Positions 1-8,504 are shown, counted from the stretch's first letter. The stretch: 64,000 nucleotides of DNA from a halophilic archaeon (GCA_003298465.1 QNGA01000001.1:1178001-1242000), one strand, 5' to 3'. Translations and numbers: made by a program. The notes: generated from the sequence alone by a model not told the origin.

Positions 1-161
1 TCGTCTCTTCTCCGGGATTTCGCGCCCGCGAAGTTCTCCGGTGGTCGGTAGCGGGGACCGGCGCGTCGGTGTCGGTGGAGGGCAAAGCGTCCGCGAGCGT
101 GGTGGTCGTCGCGCCGACGGCGGCGGGGGGCGTCGCCGCCGCGGTACCGGGCAGGGGCATG
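1..161 (-). CDS. Possible 5' end of a gene leaving the window (partial)
   Basis: An open frame on the minus strand begins with ATG at 161 and runs off the left edge with no stop. Its codons are GC-rich at the third position and the encoded stretch is rich in Ala, Thr, Pro and Asp, which could be a low-complexity N-terminus. No clear TATA box or ribosome binding site sits in front of it, and I recognise no domain in the 53 visible residues. It may be non-coding; only sequence to the left of the window would decide. Confidence 0.25.
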
Positions 162-236
162 GTGGGGCGCACTCGACCGCGAGCAGTGCACCCGGTTCGG
201 ACCACAGTCGCGGACGGTAAAGCCTTTCAGTAGACT

Positions 237-250
237 CAAACGTCCGTTTG
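237..250. promoter_or_regulatory. Inverted repeat upstream of the SnoaL-like gene
   Basis: The arms caaacg and cgtttg are separated by two bases. The repeat lies about 25 bases upstream of the TATA-like ctttaag (275-281) of the gene starting at 307, a usual place for an archaeal regulator site. No binding protein can be named. Confidence 0.3.
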
Positions 251-306
251 ACCTTCCCGCGAGCGAGTCGGCTGGCTTTAAGCACGTGCTCGTCCACTGC
301 CCTCGC

Positions 307-681
307 ATGGGGGCCGAGGAGACGATTCGAGAGTACTACGAGGCGCTCCGGCGCGGCGAACCGCTGTACCCCTACTTCGCCGAACGCGACGACGCGACGA
401 AGTTCGGCGTCGGCGAACGACTGTTCGGGTACGACGCCATCGCCGAGGGACTGCGAGAGCAGAGCCGGACGACGGACGACTGGACCGTGGAGAGTTCGGC
501 CCTCCGGGTGGTCGAACGCGACGACGTGGCGCGGTTCACGGACGACGTGGCGCTGTCGTGGACCGACGTGGAGGCGGACGAACGCCGTTCGTTCGACACG
601 CGCTGGAGCGGGACGCTCGAACGACGCGACGGGGAGTGGCTGTTCACCAGCATGCACGTCAGCGCTCCGCACGAGCTATAG
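307..681 (+). CDS. SnoaL-like / NTF2-fold protein
   Basis: This 124-residue protein looks like a SnoaL-type member of the NTF2 superfamily, small alpha+beta barrels that act as isomerases, hydrolases or unknown ligand binders. It begins with the helix EETIREYYEALRRGE, typical of the family, and ends with the WLFTSMHVSAP strand that closes such barrels. ATG 307 is chosen over the upstream in-frame GTG at 286 because a TATA-like ctttaag lies 26-32 bases before it, which fits leaderless transcription. The next gene starts directly after its stop codon, so the two probably form an operon. The substrate is unknown. Confidence 0.8.
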   Translation: MGAEETIREYYEALRRGEPLYPYFAERDDATKFGVGERLFGYDAIAEGLREQSRTTDDWTVESSALRVVERDDVARFTDDVALSWTDVEADERRSFDTRWSGTLERRDGEWLFTSMHVSAPHEL

Positions 682-879
682 ATGGTCGGACCGATCAGCG
701 AGGAGGAGCGCACGGAGGCGATGACGCGCCTGAAGGTGGGCATCGTCGGCCTGGTCGCCGCGTCGGGTGCGCTCGTCGCCCTCCACGGCGGTGCCGGACC
801 GCTCGGCATCGCCGCCGCGCTCGTCCTCGGACTGGTCGTCGGGGCGGCGCTGACGTGGTACATCGGCTGGATACTGTAG
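682..879 (+). CDS. Small two-helix membrane protein
   Basis: This 65-residue protein has a short charged N-terminus (MVGPISEEERTEAMTRLK) followed by two hydrophobic segments at roughly residues 19-34 and 40-62. It is therefore probably an integral membrane protein with both helices close together. The ATG follows the TAG of the SnoaL-like gene with no gap, so translation is probably coupled. I recognise it only as a type of conserved small haloarchaeal membrane protein and cannot name a function. Confidence 0.75.
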   Translation: MVGPISEEERTEAMTRLKVGIVGLVAASGALVALHGGAGPLGIAAALVLGLVVGAALTWYIGWIL

Positions 880-923
880 CGACGGCCGCGGCCTTTTCGT
901 ATCCCGTCTTCGACCGTACGAAC

Positions 924-1928
924 GTGACGGACGCGCTCAGCGACCGACTGGACGACGTCCCCGACGCTCGCGTCGTGGCGTTCCCCGACGGCAGCGTCGA
1001 CACCTACTACCGGGTGCGTGCCGGCGCCGGGGGCTACCTGGATTCGCGGGAACGGTTCGGTGCTGCCGTCGGCGACGGCAGCGCCACGTCGTTCTCGCTC
1101 GACCGTCAGGACCGGGAGTCGGGGGGGCAGGCGGTCAACATGGCGAAGCAGGCCCACGCGCTCGACGCTCGCGTCTCCCTGTTCGGCCACCTGGACGACC
1201 CGGCGTTCGACGACCTGCCCTTCGACGCCGCGTCGATGGGCGACCCCGCCGACGTCTCGGTGCTGTCGTTCGAGGACGAGAGCGTCGTGCTCGCCGAGCG
1301 GCCGTCCGAGACGAGCGACTGGTCGCTGGCCGACCTCCGGGCGACGGCCGGCGGCCTCGACGCCGTCTTGGACGCCGACGCCGTCTGCTGTGGCAACTGG
1401 GTGTCGTTCCCCGGGCTGACCGACGCGCTCGCCGAACTGGGTTCGCTCGACGCCGACGGCGTCTTCGTCCTCGACCCGGGCGACCTCACGAACGCCGACG
1501 GCGACGCGCTCGCGGCCCTCTGGGACGCCCTCGCGGACCTCGAAGCCGCCTTCGACGTAGTGGTGAGCGTCGATCCGGACGAGGCGTCGGCGCTTTCGGC
1601 GGCGTTCGACGCGGCAGACGGGGCGGACGGACTGGCAGACCTGCGAGCGCGCGCCGACCTCTCGGGCGTCGTCTCGCACGGCGAGGAGCAGGCCGTGGCG
1701 GCGACGCGCGACGGCGTCCGAACCGTCGAGAGCTACCGCGTCCGGAGCGCCGAACGGACGACCGGCGCCGGCGACCGCTTCTCGGCCGGCCTCGCCGTCG
1801 GACTCGGCGTCGGCTGGGAGTGGGAGGTGTCGCTCGCGCTCGCCAACGCGTGCGCGAGCTACTTCGTCGGGAACGTCGAAACCGGAGACCGCGAATCCCT
1901 GCGGGAGTTCGTCGCCGCGAGGCGATGA
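924..1928 (+). CDS. PfkB-family carbohydrate kinase
   Basis: This 334-residue protein is a ribokinase/PfkB-type kinase that would phosphorylate a sugar or nucleoside with ATP in the cytoplasm. The second PfkB signature is intact near the C-terminus, ERTTGAGDRFSAGLAVG, with D284 as the expected catalytic base. The N-terminal region has the GGQAVNMAKQAHAL segment that corresponds to the family's GGxxxN sugar-binding loop. The frame is open far upstream, but GTG 924 is preferred: a TATA-like cctttt lies about 28 bases before it and the upstream part overlaps other genes. The substrate cannot be read from the sequence. A second PfkB gene lies at 12506. Confidence 0.87.
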   Translation: MTDALSDRLDDVPDARVVAFPDGSVDTYYRVRAGAGGYLDSRERFGAAVGDGSATSFSLDRQDRESGGQAVNMAKQAHALDARVSLFGHLDDPAFDDLPFDAASMGDPADVSVLSFEDESVVLAERPSETSDWSLADLRATAGGLDAVLDADAVCCGNWVSFPGLTDALAELGSLDADGVFVLDPGDLTNADGDALAALWDALADLEAAFDVVVSVDPDEASALSAAFDAADGADGLADLRARADLSGVVSHGEEQAVAATRDGVRTVESYRVRSAERTTGAGDRFSAGLAVGLGVGWEWEVSLALANACASYFVGNVETGDRESLREFVAARR

Positions 1929-2057
1929 GAACCTCCTCCGGCCCCGACGGCGGGGGACGACCGAAACTGGTCGTCTTTCTCTCAACTAGCACCTTACTAT
2001 ATTTCAATTATGCTGAACGTTTTTCACCGTGGGCGGTGCCATCCCGACGGGGAGAAA

Positions 2058-2876
2058 ATGTTCTACCACGACAACGAACTCCAGTACGACGTCGAGGTCG
2101 AGGAACCGAACCCGTACTTCGCGAAGATGCTCCAGCAGGCCATCGGCGGGGTCGAGGGCGAGATGCGCGTCGCGCTCCAGTACATGTTCCAGGCGTTCGC
2201 GGTGCCCGCGAGCAAGCAGAAGTACCGCACGCTGCTGATGGAGACCGCGGCGGAGGAACTCGGCCACATCGAGATGCTCGCCACCGCCGTGGCGAAGAAC
2301 CTGCAGGACGCGCCCGAAGAGATGCGGGAGGCGGCCCGCGACGACGCGGTCATCGACGCCATGATGAGCGGGGGCCAGCCGCGGCAGGCCCTCTCGGCCG
2401 GCCTCCACGCGATGCCGGTCGACTCGAACGGCGTGCCGTTCAGCGGGAACTACGTCGTCGCCAGCGGCAACCTCGCGGCCGACATGTACGCGAACGTGAT
2501 GGCCGAGTCGACCGGGCGACTGCTGGCGACCCGGCTCTACGAGTTCACCGACGACCCGGGGATGAAGGACATGCTCGCGTACCTCATCGCTCGCGACACC
2601 ATGCACCAGAACCAGTGGCACGCCGCCCTGGAGGAGCTGGGCGAGACGGTCCCGGTCCCGGCGAGTTTCCCGCAGGAGAAGGAGAACCAGGAGCACGACT
2701 ACGAGTTCATGTCGACGTTCCGCGAGGAACACGAGGACCCACAGGAGGCCTGGACGGAAGGACCGTCGTTCGACGGCAAGGGCGAGTTCTCGTTCGGCAC
2801 CCAGCCGGGCGGCGGTACTCCCGACCTCCAGGAGACCATCGAGGAGATGTACAACGAGGCGTCCGACGGGCAGTAA
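2058..2876 (+). CDS. Manganese catalase family protein
   Basis: This 272-residue protein belongs to the non-haem dimanganese catalases, ferritin-like four-helix bundles that split hydrogen peroxide into water and oxygen. The metal-ligand set is present: E35 in GVEGEMRVALQY, E67 and H70 in EELGHIE, E150 in MAESTGR and H183 in RDTMHQNQWHA. The start is placed at MFYHDNELQYD, the usual family N-terminus, with GGAG at 2051-2054 as a ribosome binding site. The in-frame ATG at 2010 would add 16 foreign-looking residues. A TATA box (actatattt, 1994-2002) predicts a leader of about 35 bases, unusual among the leaderless neighbours. Confidence 0.93.
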   Translation: MFYHDNELQYDVEVEEPNPYFAKMLQQAIGGVEGEMRVALQYMFQAFAVPASKQKYRTLLMETAAEELGHIEMLATAVAKNLQDAPEEMREAARDDAVIDAMMSGGQPRQALSAGLHAMPVDSNGVPFSGNYVVASGNLAADMYANVMAESTGRLLATRLYEFTDDPGMKDMLAYLIARDTMHQNQWHAALEELGETVPVPASFPQEKENQEHDYEFMSTFREEHEDPQEAWTEGPSFDGKGEFSFGTQPGGGTPDLQETIEEMYNEASDGQ

Positions 2877-2921
2877 GCGTCGGAGAGCGATCCGCCGTTT
2901 TTCTCGCCGTCCCGACGCCGG

Positions 2922-3875
2922 CTACCCCTGGACGCGTGCCAGCCACTGCTGCGGGTGGTCGAGTTCGTCGGGGGTCGGCAGGTTGTCCGGCGAGTCCCAC
3001 ACCCGGGTCGCGCCGTCGATGCCGCGAGCGGCGACGACGTGCTCGAAGAACGCCTTGCCACGCTCGTACTGGCGGCGCTTGAGGCCGAGTCCGAGCAGGC
3101 GGCGAACGAGTTTCGAGAGCGGATTCATCCCGCGGCGGCGGGCCTCGATTTTGGCCCGGAGGTCGGCGTACTCCTCGTCGAACGCCTCGTCCATCAGCAG
3201 TTCGGCGTACCCCTCGACGGCGGTCATCGCGGCGTCGAGTTCGCGGAACGCCTCGCGGTCGACGCCGCCGCTGGCGAGCGCCTCGATGCCGGACTCCATC
3301 CGGGATTCGAGGTGGTCCGAGAGCCACGGCGCGGCGCCGAACTCGGCGGCGTGGGTCACCTCGTGGAACGCGATCCAGCGTCGGAAGCGGTCGAAGTCCG
3401 CGTCGAGTTCGTTCGCGATGCGCTCGATGTTCGGATGGACGAAGTACAGCGCGTGGTCGTCGCCCTCCGCGAGCAGTAGCGGATCGTACTGCCCGAGAAC
3501 GTTGGTGCCCAGCACGGAGAGCATCACGGACATCGTGCCCGTGTTGACGACGCGGGCGACGCCGGGGAGGGCGGGCGGTCCGTGCTCCTCGATCGGCTTC
3601 ATCACCTGTCGGAAGGTGGTGACGTTGGCGTCGATCCAGTGGTGTCGGTTCTGTATCTCGACGGTCGCCGGCACGTCGAAGTCGACGCCGGACGCTTCGC
3701 GAACCCGAGCGCGAGCGTCGCGGACGTCGGCCGCGTACCCCGACCGTTCGGCGGGCGAGAGCGCGATAGAACCGGGGTCCGTCGACGCCTTCGCAGCCTC
3801 GGTGACGGCGTCCCAGTCGATGGGGCCGGTCCCGGACGCCCCGGTGACTGCCCGGACGCTACGGTAGAGATTCAC
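2922..3875 (-). CDS. Zinc-dependent metalloprotease-like protein (DUF2342 / F420-associated type)
   Basis: This 317-residue protein has the zincin motif HEVTH in RWIAFHEVTHAAEFGAAPW, followed by the conserved downstream segments of the actinobacterial and haloarchaeal family often annotated as coenzyme F420 biosynthesis-associated protein. HExTH should bind Zn2+ and supply the catalytic Glu. Whether it is a working peptidase is not established. The frame is open to 4001, but GTG 3875 is chosen because a TATA-like attttg lies about 28 bases before it and family members start near NLYRSVRAV. It is convergent with the manganese catalase gene, 45 bases away. Confidence 0.85.
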   Translation of the reverse strand: MNLYRSVRAVTGASGTGPIDWDAVTEAAKASTDPGSIALSPAERSGYAADVRDARARVREASGVDFDVPATVEIQNRHHWIDANVTTFRQVMKPIEEHGPPALPGVARVVNTGTMSVMLSVLGTNVLGQYDPLLLAEGDDHALYFVHPNIERIANELDADFDRFRRWIAFHEVTHAAEFGAAPWLSDHLESRMESGIEALASGGVDREAFRELDAAMTAVEGYAELLMDEAFDEEYADLRAKIEARRRGMNPLSKLVRRLLGLGLKRRQYERGKAFFEHVVAARGIDGATRVWDSPDNLPTPDELDHPQQWLARVQG

Positions 3876-4038
3876 GATTCCACGTTGGACTCCGTTCGAC
3901 AAAATCCTTCTGTCCCGGTGGCGGGACGTCGCGTCGCGGCTGGGACGGGGACGAGAGTCGAGCGGTCCGCGTTCGTCGGTCGGCGTCGCCGGTTCCGTCA
4001 CCCCCGGACTGATGTGCTACGAAGCCCAAGACGAGGGT

Positions 4039-4185
4039 ATGAGAGACGAGGAGGAGATCCGCGAGCAGTACGAGTTTCTCGAGGAGCATCTCGACAGCGA
4101 GGACATGCGCCACGAGGGCGTCAGGGAGATGTTCACCTACTACAAACGTGCCCTCGGCTGGGTGCTCGAAGAGGAGCACATCTGA
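4039..4185 (+). CDS. Small acidic protein (48 aa)
   Basis: This short frame encodes MRDEEEIREQYEFLEEHL..., ending in GWVLEEEHI. It is highly charged and probably two helices. Its acidic composition and codon use match haloarchaeal genes, while the longer opposite-strand frame over the same bases does not. I recall similar tiny haloarchaeal proteins, with no known function. No strong TATA box is visible. Confidence 0.65.
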   Translation: MRDEEEIREQYEFLEEHLDSEDMRHEGVREMFTYYKRALGWVLEEEHI

Positions 4186-4256
4186 GTAGCTTTCGGGTAC
4201 CCCACCCGTGTAACCGTGGGCGTTACATTTATGATGGTGGGTCGTCTTGCTCTAAG

Positions 4257-4340
4257 TGACGCTTCGCTTTGGAGGGCCGAAGCGTCAGCGGGGACCAATT
4301 CAGGGCGGCAAGCGGTTCGCGGGGTCTTTTCGCCCCCGCG
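4257..4340 (+). ncRNA. Candidate small structured RNA
   Basis: A TATA-like element (acatttatg, 4225-4233) predicts a transcript start near 4257. The sequence starts there with a 10-bp stem (4257-4266 pairing with 4278-4287) around an 11-base loop. A second stem (4318-4324 with 4334-4340) encloses a T-rich loop. Reading frames through it are basic and unlike haloarchaeal proteins. This is inference from promoter and folding only; I recognise no RNA family. Confidence 0.35.
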
Positions 4341-4460
4341 TGTTCCGCTTTCCTTTCGAAGCTACGATTCGAGCGACTGCCTTCTCTCCCGTCGACGATT
4401 CACGTTCGCGTAGCCTCGGCAGTGGCGCGAGAAGGGTCCGGTCGAGGTCGTTCGCAGTCG

Positions 4461-4745
4461 TTACTCGATGTCGAGCGACCCGTCGGCGCCGTCGGCGCCG
4501 TCGTCGCCTTCCTTCCACTCGATCTCCAGTTCGAGGCTCAGTTCGTCGCGTCGACCGCCGGTCTCGCGTTCGGACTTCACCTCGAACGTCGGGCGTTCGG
4601 GCGGCGTGAGCGTCACCGTCTGGTCGCCGGCGGTGAGCGTCACCGATTCGCCGTCCTCGAGTTTGTCGGCGACCGTCCGGAGGTAGGTCGCTATCTCGCT
4701 GCGGCTCTGGGTCCGTTCCGTCTCGAAGAGCACTTCCTCGGGCAT
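4461..4745 (-). CDS. Amphi-Trp domain protein
   Basis: This 94-residue protein has the short amphi-Trp domain, common in haloarchaea and of unknown function: it starts MPEEVLFETERTQSRSEIA, continues through AYLRTVADKLEDGESVTL-like sequence, and its C-terminal part contains LSLELEIEWKE, the strand with the conserved Trp. The acidic tail ends GADGADGSLDIE. A TATA-like cttatc lies about 28 bases before the ATG, suggesting a monocistronic leaderless transcript. It is probably cytoplasmic. Confidence 0.9.
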   Translation of the reverse strand: MPEEVLFETERTQSRSEIATYLRTVADKLEDGESVTLTAGDQTVTLTPPERPTFEVKSERETGGRRDELSLELEIEWKEGDDGADGADGSLDIE

Positions 4746-4882
4746 GGTACGAACGAACGTCCCCGACGCTGATAAGTGTAGTCGTCACCGTCGGAGGTTC
4801 GGGTGCGGTGGGTCCCTCCGGGCGTACCCGGCGTCCCGAACGGAGCGCCGCCGGTTTCGTTTTCCCGAACATTATCAGACCG

Positions 4883-4891
4883 TTATATTTA
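4883..4891 (+). promoter_or_regulatory. TATA box of the PadR regulator gene
   Basis: ttatattta stands in an AT-rich island (4873-4912) inside GC-rich DNA, 33-41 bases before ATG 4924. The predicted transcript start is near 4912, leaving a leader of about 12 bases, or making the in-frame GTG 4912 a leaderless start. Confidence 0.55.
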
Positions 4892-4923
4892 TTTCACTAA
4901 TGATAGAATAGGTGATATCGACG

Positions 4924-5199
4924 ATGAACGACCTGACGGGATTCCAACGGGACATACTGTACGTCATCTCGGGCCACGGTGAACCACACGGACTCGCCAT
5001 CAAGGAGGACCTCGAGGAGTACTACGACGTCAACGTCCACCACGGCCGGCTCTATCCGAATCTCGACACGCTGGTCGAGAAGGAACTCGTCGAGAAGGGC
5101 GAACGCGACCAGCGGACCAACTACTACACGCTCACCGACGGCGGTGAGGCCGCCATCGCGAATCGCCGGCAGTGGGAAGACCGTTTCGTCGACCTCTGA
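4924..5199 (+). CDS. PadR-family winged-helix transcriptional regulator
   Basis: This 91-residue protein matches the single-domain haloarchaeal PadR regulators: MNDLTGFQRDILYVISG, then HGLAIKEDLEEYYD (recognition region), VHHGRLYPNLDTL, and the wing NYYTLTDGGEAAI. It should bind DNA as a dimer, probably repressing a neighbouring gene or its own. The family N-terminus supports ATG 4924; an in-frame GTG at 4912 would add four residues. The AI-2E-type permease gene ends downstream on the other strand. The effector is unknown. Confidence 0.92.
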   Translation: MNDLTGFQRDILYVISGHGEPHGLAIKEDLEEYYDVNVHHGRLYPNLDTLVEKELVEKGERDQRTNYYTLTDGGEAAIANRRQWEDRFVDL

Positions 5200-5244
5200 G
5201 ACGTCTCGCTGATTCTCGGCCGGGACGGAGCGACTCGACGGCAG

Positions 5245-6546
5245 TCACTTCTGGTCCTCGCCTGGCGACGGCGTGCCCACCGGCTCCGACCCGTCGGCGT
5301 CCTCCCGTTTCGATGCGGAGTCGGTTCCCGTCCGTTCGGGTTCGTTCGCCGCGTCGCCACCCGACGGTTCGTCCGCGTCGAACGGTTCCGACCCGGTCTC
5401 GGGGACGTCGCCGTGGTCTCGCGGCTGCCGCGCCGCTCCGTGTTCCTCGTTGAGATACGTCGGATCGACCGCCCACGGTTTTATCGGCCGGCCGGCGAGC
5501 AGTTCCGGGAGGACGATCTCGCCGAAGTGGACGACGAGGACGAGTATCATCGGACCGAGGAAGATGCCGTACCAGCCGAACAGTAGGGGGCCGAAGATGT
5601 ACGCCAGCATCACCATCCCGACGTGGAGGTTGCGTCCGGAGACGTACGGTCTGAGGACGAGGTCCGGGATGGTGTCGACGATGACGAGCGAGACGAGGAA
5701 GAACGCGACCGGGAACCAGACGACGGTCGGGTCGCGCAGAAGCAGCGTCTCCGCGCCGACGTACGCGCTCACCGGGAAGTACACCAGCTTCATCCCGACG
5801 ACCGGGATGAGGCTCGCGACGCCGGTGAGAAGGCCGAGCAGCGTCGGATACGGGATGGCCAGCCCCGGCGGTGCGACGAAGTCCAGCGCGTTGTAGGAGA
5901 TGGCGCCGATGGTCCCGGTCAGCAGGGCGTTGAGGATGTTGCCGAAGAAGATGCTGTTGAAGTCGGTGTCGACGCGCGTCACGTACGAGTCGAGGACGCC
6001 GTCGCTGTCCGAGAAGGTGCGCCGGAACCACCGCGAGAGCTTGTGGTCGTCCCGGAGCAGGTAGAAGGCGATGGCGATCATGACGAACAGATGCAGTACG
6101 GCAGTGCCGACGAACCCGAGGTACCCCAGCGTGGAGCCGAACACGTCCTGGGCGAGCCTCGTGTCTATCCCGCCCGACAGGAGGGTTTCGGGGCTCTGGA
6201 CGATGTTCGAGACGTCCGCGTACGGCTGGAGCGGTTCGGGCAACTCCCGGATGTCGGTCCGCCCGGCGAACTTGCGGAGTTCCTGAATAGCGATGGCGCC
6301 GGTGTACGCCATCAGCGTGAGGGCGGGCAGGGCGAGCGCGAAGAGGGCGACGGCGGCCGCGAGACTCGGCGGTCCGATTCGCCGCTTGAGCCGGTCGTAC
6401 ACCGGGCGGGTCGCGTAGTAGATGAAGATGCCGAAGACGAACGTGCCGATGAACGAGTAGACGATGTACAGCGCCGTGACGCCGAGGGCCGCACCGATGG
6501 CCCACCACGCGACGCGGGATTTGTCGACGTTCCAACCTTCGATCAT
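5245..6546 (-). CDS. AI-2E family transporter
   Basis: This 433-residue membrane protein fits the AI-2 exporter superfamily (TqsA/PerM-like), with paired N-terminal helices, a soluble central part (about residues 85-145) and a C-terminal helix bundle. The family-type segment YPTLLGLLTGVASLIPVVG is present, as is the late stretch LAGRPIKPWAVDPTYL. The last 70 residues form an acidic, disordered cytoplasmic tail rich in Asp, Glu and Ser. The start is set at MIEGWNVDKSR because TTTTTGC sits about 27 bases upstream. The substrate is not predictable; haloarchaeal members are not shown to carry autoinducer-2. Confidence 0.9.
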   Translation of the reverse strand: MIEGWNVDKSRVAWWAIGAALGVTALYIVYSFIGTFVFGIFIYYATRPVYDRLKRRIGPPSLAAAVALFALALPALTLMAYTGAIAIQELRKFAGRTDIRELPEPLQPYADVSNIVQSPETLLSGGIDTRLAQDVFGSTLGYLGFVGTAVLHLFVMIAIAFYLLRDDHKLSRWFRRTFSDSDGVLDSYVTRVDTDFNSIFFGNILNALLTGTIGAISYNALDFVAPPGLAIPYPTLLGLLTGVASLIPVVGMKLVYFPVSAYVGAETLLLRDPTVVWFPVAFFLVSLVIVDTIPDLVLRPYVSGRNLHVGMVMLAYIFGPLLFGWYGIFLGPMILVLVVHFGEIVLPELLAGRPIKPWAVDPTYLNEEHGAARQPRDHGDVPETGSEPFDADEPSGGDAANEPERTGTDSASKREDADGSEPVGTPSPGEDQK

Positions 6547-6769
6547 ACGGAAGGGTTGGACCACGATGCAAAAAGCGTTCGTGCGCGACGTCGGCCACCG
6601 GAGCTTTCAGTGCAGTACGTCGGGCGCGAGAGGCACCCGCTCCTCGGAACGAGTCCCGTGGGCGACTGACGAGTTCGTCGTCGGGTCGCTCGGCGGCCGA
6701 CCGCGAGCGGAGGAACGGCTGGCGGACGGGACGAGCGCGAGTAGGCCCGCGGCGTGAGTTCGGCCCGCG

Positions 6770-7161
6770 TTACAGGGTGAGCGGCCCGTCGAGTTCCAGG
6801 GTGACCCCTTCCCGGCGGGCGCGTTCGCGGACTGCGGCGAGGGCGGGTCGGACCTTCGACTCGTCGGCGACGCTGTCGAACTCGACGGTGACGGTACCCG
6901 CGCCGAGGAACGCCGCCGTATGGATGCACTCCCGTACGCGGTCGGCCTCGTCCTGCGTGGCGTACGAACAGGACTCGTCGAAGCAGGCTTCGACCGTGAC
7001 GCCGGCGGGGACGAGGTCGTTCGCGTCGAGGGCGCGCTGGAGGTCGCGCAGGTCGTCTCGCGTCGAGGGTAACGCGGTGGCGTCGAGGGTCACGGGCGTC
7101 ACGTCTGCGGGTCGGCAGCGTTCGATCGCGTGTTCCACGTCGGGACTCGAAGTGGCGCTCA
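6770..7161 (-). CDS. Conserved haloarchaeal protein, partial TIM-barrel-like
   Basis: This 130-residue protein starts MSATSSPDVEHAIERCRP and shows alternating strand/helix sequence (AGVTVEACFDES, then LGAGTVTVEFD, then RARREGVTLELDGPL) that resembles part of a xylose-isomerase-like sugar-phosphate isomerase barrel. It is too short for a whole barrel. The start follows a TATA-like TTTTTGTAT about 30 bases upstream; longer upstream frames would cross that promoter. It is divergently placed from ribose-1,5-bisphosphate isomerase with 142 bases between starts, hinting at shared regulation. No function is known to me. Confidence 0.8.
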
Positions 7162-7303
7162 TCGTACCCACCAATACCTGGTAGGTATACAAAAAGGTTT
7201 GTGTATGCTCTGTAGTAATGCGCGGTCGTTCGCCGTCGCCTCCCGGCCCGTGCGGTCCGGGCCCGGGAGGCAACTTTTACGCGCAGGTCACGTACCCGCT
7301 AGC

Positions 7304-8284
7304 ATGGACCGCGACGTTCACCCCGCCGTCGCCGACGCCGCGGAGAGCATCGCGTCGATGGAGATTCGCGGTGCCGCGGCCATCGCGGACGCCGCCGCCG
7401 GGGCGCTGGGCGAGCGGGCGGCGGCCAGCGAGGCCGACTCACCGGCGGCGTTCCGCGCGGAGATGCGCGCGGCCGCACGACGCCTGCACGAGACGCGCCC
7501 GACCGCCGTCAGCCTCCCGAACGCCCTGCGGTACGTCCTCCGGGACATGGAAGGCGACACCGTCGAACGCCTGCGCCGGAGCGTCGAGAACAGCGCCGCC
7601 GAGTTCCGCCACCAGCTCGACCAGGCGCAGGACAACCTCGGCCAGATCGGCGCGAACCGGCTTCGGGACGGCGACACCATCATGACCCACTGCCACTCGA
7701 CGGACGCCCTCTCCTGCGTTCGCCACGCGCTCGACGACGGCAAGGAACTGACCGCCGTCGTCAAGGAGACGCGACCGCGCAAGCAGGGTCACATCACCGC
7801 CCGCCAGCTCCGGGAGCTGGGCGTGCCGGTCACGCTGATCGTCGACAACGCCGCGCGCCGGTACCTCGACGACGTCGACCACGTGCTCGTCGGCGCGGAC
7901 TCCATCGCCGCCGACGGCAGCGTCATCAACAAGATAGGGACCTCCGGTCTGGCCGTCAACGCTCGCGAACGCGGCGTTCCGGTCATGGTCGCCGCCCAGA
8001 CGCTGAAGCTCCACCCGGCGACGATGACCGGCCACACCGTCGAGATCGAGATGCGAGACGAGGGCGAGGTGCTCGCCGACGACGAGCGCGCGGACATCGG
8101 CCGGGGAGCGGACGACCCCGACCTCGCCGTCGAGAACCCGGCGTTCGACGTGACGCCGCCGCGCTACGTCGACGCCATCGTCACCGAACGCGGCCAGTTC
8201 CCGCCCGAGAGCATCGTCACGCTGATGCGGGAGCTGTTCGGCGACCAGCACGGCGAGGAGCCGTGGGAAGAAACGGTCCAGTGA
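7304..8284 (+). CDS. Ribose-1,5-bisphosphate isomerase (aIF-2B-like)
   Basis: This 326-residue protein belongs to the eIF-2B alpha / MtnA-like isomerases. The archaeal group converts ribose 1,5-bisphosphate to ribulose 1,5-bisphosphate in the AMP (pentose bisphosphate) pathway that feeds type III RuBisCO. Seen in sequence: DTIMTHCHSTDAL, with the catalytic Cys region, VKETRPRKQGHITA, HVLVGADSIAADGSVINKIGT with the catalytic Asp, and the C-terminal PPRYVDAIVTERG. ATG 7304 lies 28 bases after the TATA-like aactttta (leaderless). RuBisCO and AMP phosphorylase are not in this window. A generic translation-factor 2B label would be less specific. Confidence 0.92.
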   Translation: MDRDVHPAVADAAESIASMEIRGAAAIADAAAGALGERAAASEADSPAAFRAEMRAAARRLHETRPTAVSLPNALRYVLRDMEGDTVERLRRSVENSAAEFRHQLDQAQDNLGQIGANRLRDGDTIMTHCHSTDALSCVRHALDDGKELTAVVKETRPRKQGHITARQLRELGVPVTLIVDNAARRYLDDVDHVLVGADSIAADGSVINKIGTSGLAVNARERGVPVMVAAQTLKLHPATMTGHTVEIEMRDEGEVLADDERADIGRGADDPDLAVENPAFDVTPPRYVDAIVTERGQFPPESIVTLMRELFGDQHGEEPWEETVQ

Positions 8285-8451
8285 GACGCCCGCTCCCGGT
8301 TCCGGCGTTCGTTTCACACCGGACCGGCCGGACCACCGTCGCCCGGTGAACGTCGTCCGCGTGTCCTCTCCGCTAGTACTGCTTGCGATACGTCTCTCGG
8401 AATCGACACCCGGCGTCGTCGGCGCTTCGCACGATTTCTTCTGTACTTACC

Positions 8452-8486
8452 AATATTAATATTTAAGTTAATTATTTATATAAATA
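8452..8486 (+). promoter_or_regulatory. AT-rich promoter of the DUF7503-like peptide gene
   Basis: A perfect 12-base palindrome, aatattaatatt (8452-8463), is followed by tttatataaata (8475-8486). The latter is a strong TATA element 19-30 bases before ATG 8505, so the peptide mRNA should be leaderless. The island of almost pure A/T in GC-rich DNA suggests a strong promoter, and the palindrome sits where a regulator could bind. Confidence 0.6.
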
Positions 8487-8504
8487 GGTCGAACGGTGAA
8501 GCGT

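Noticed and set aside
372..1985. Long minus-strand open frame of over 500 codons across the SnoaL-like and PfkB genes
   Set aside because: Arg-rich product without domains; it is antisense to two well-supported genes, a normal effect of GC-rich codon use.
4256..4609. Leaderless GTG frame starting at the predicted transcript start of the candidate RNA
   Set aside because: The product is strongly basic and Arg-rich, unlike haloarchaeal proteins, and its end overlaps the amphi-Trp gene in antisense.
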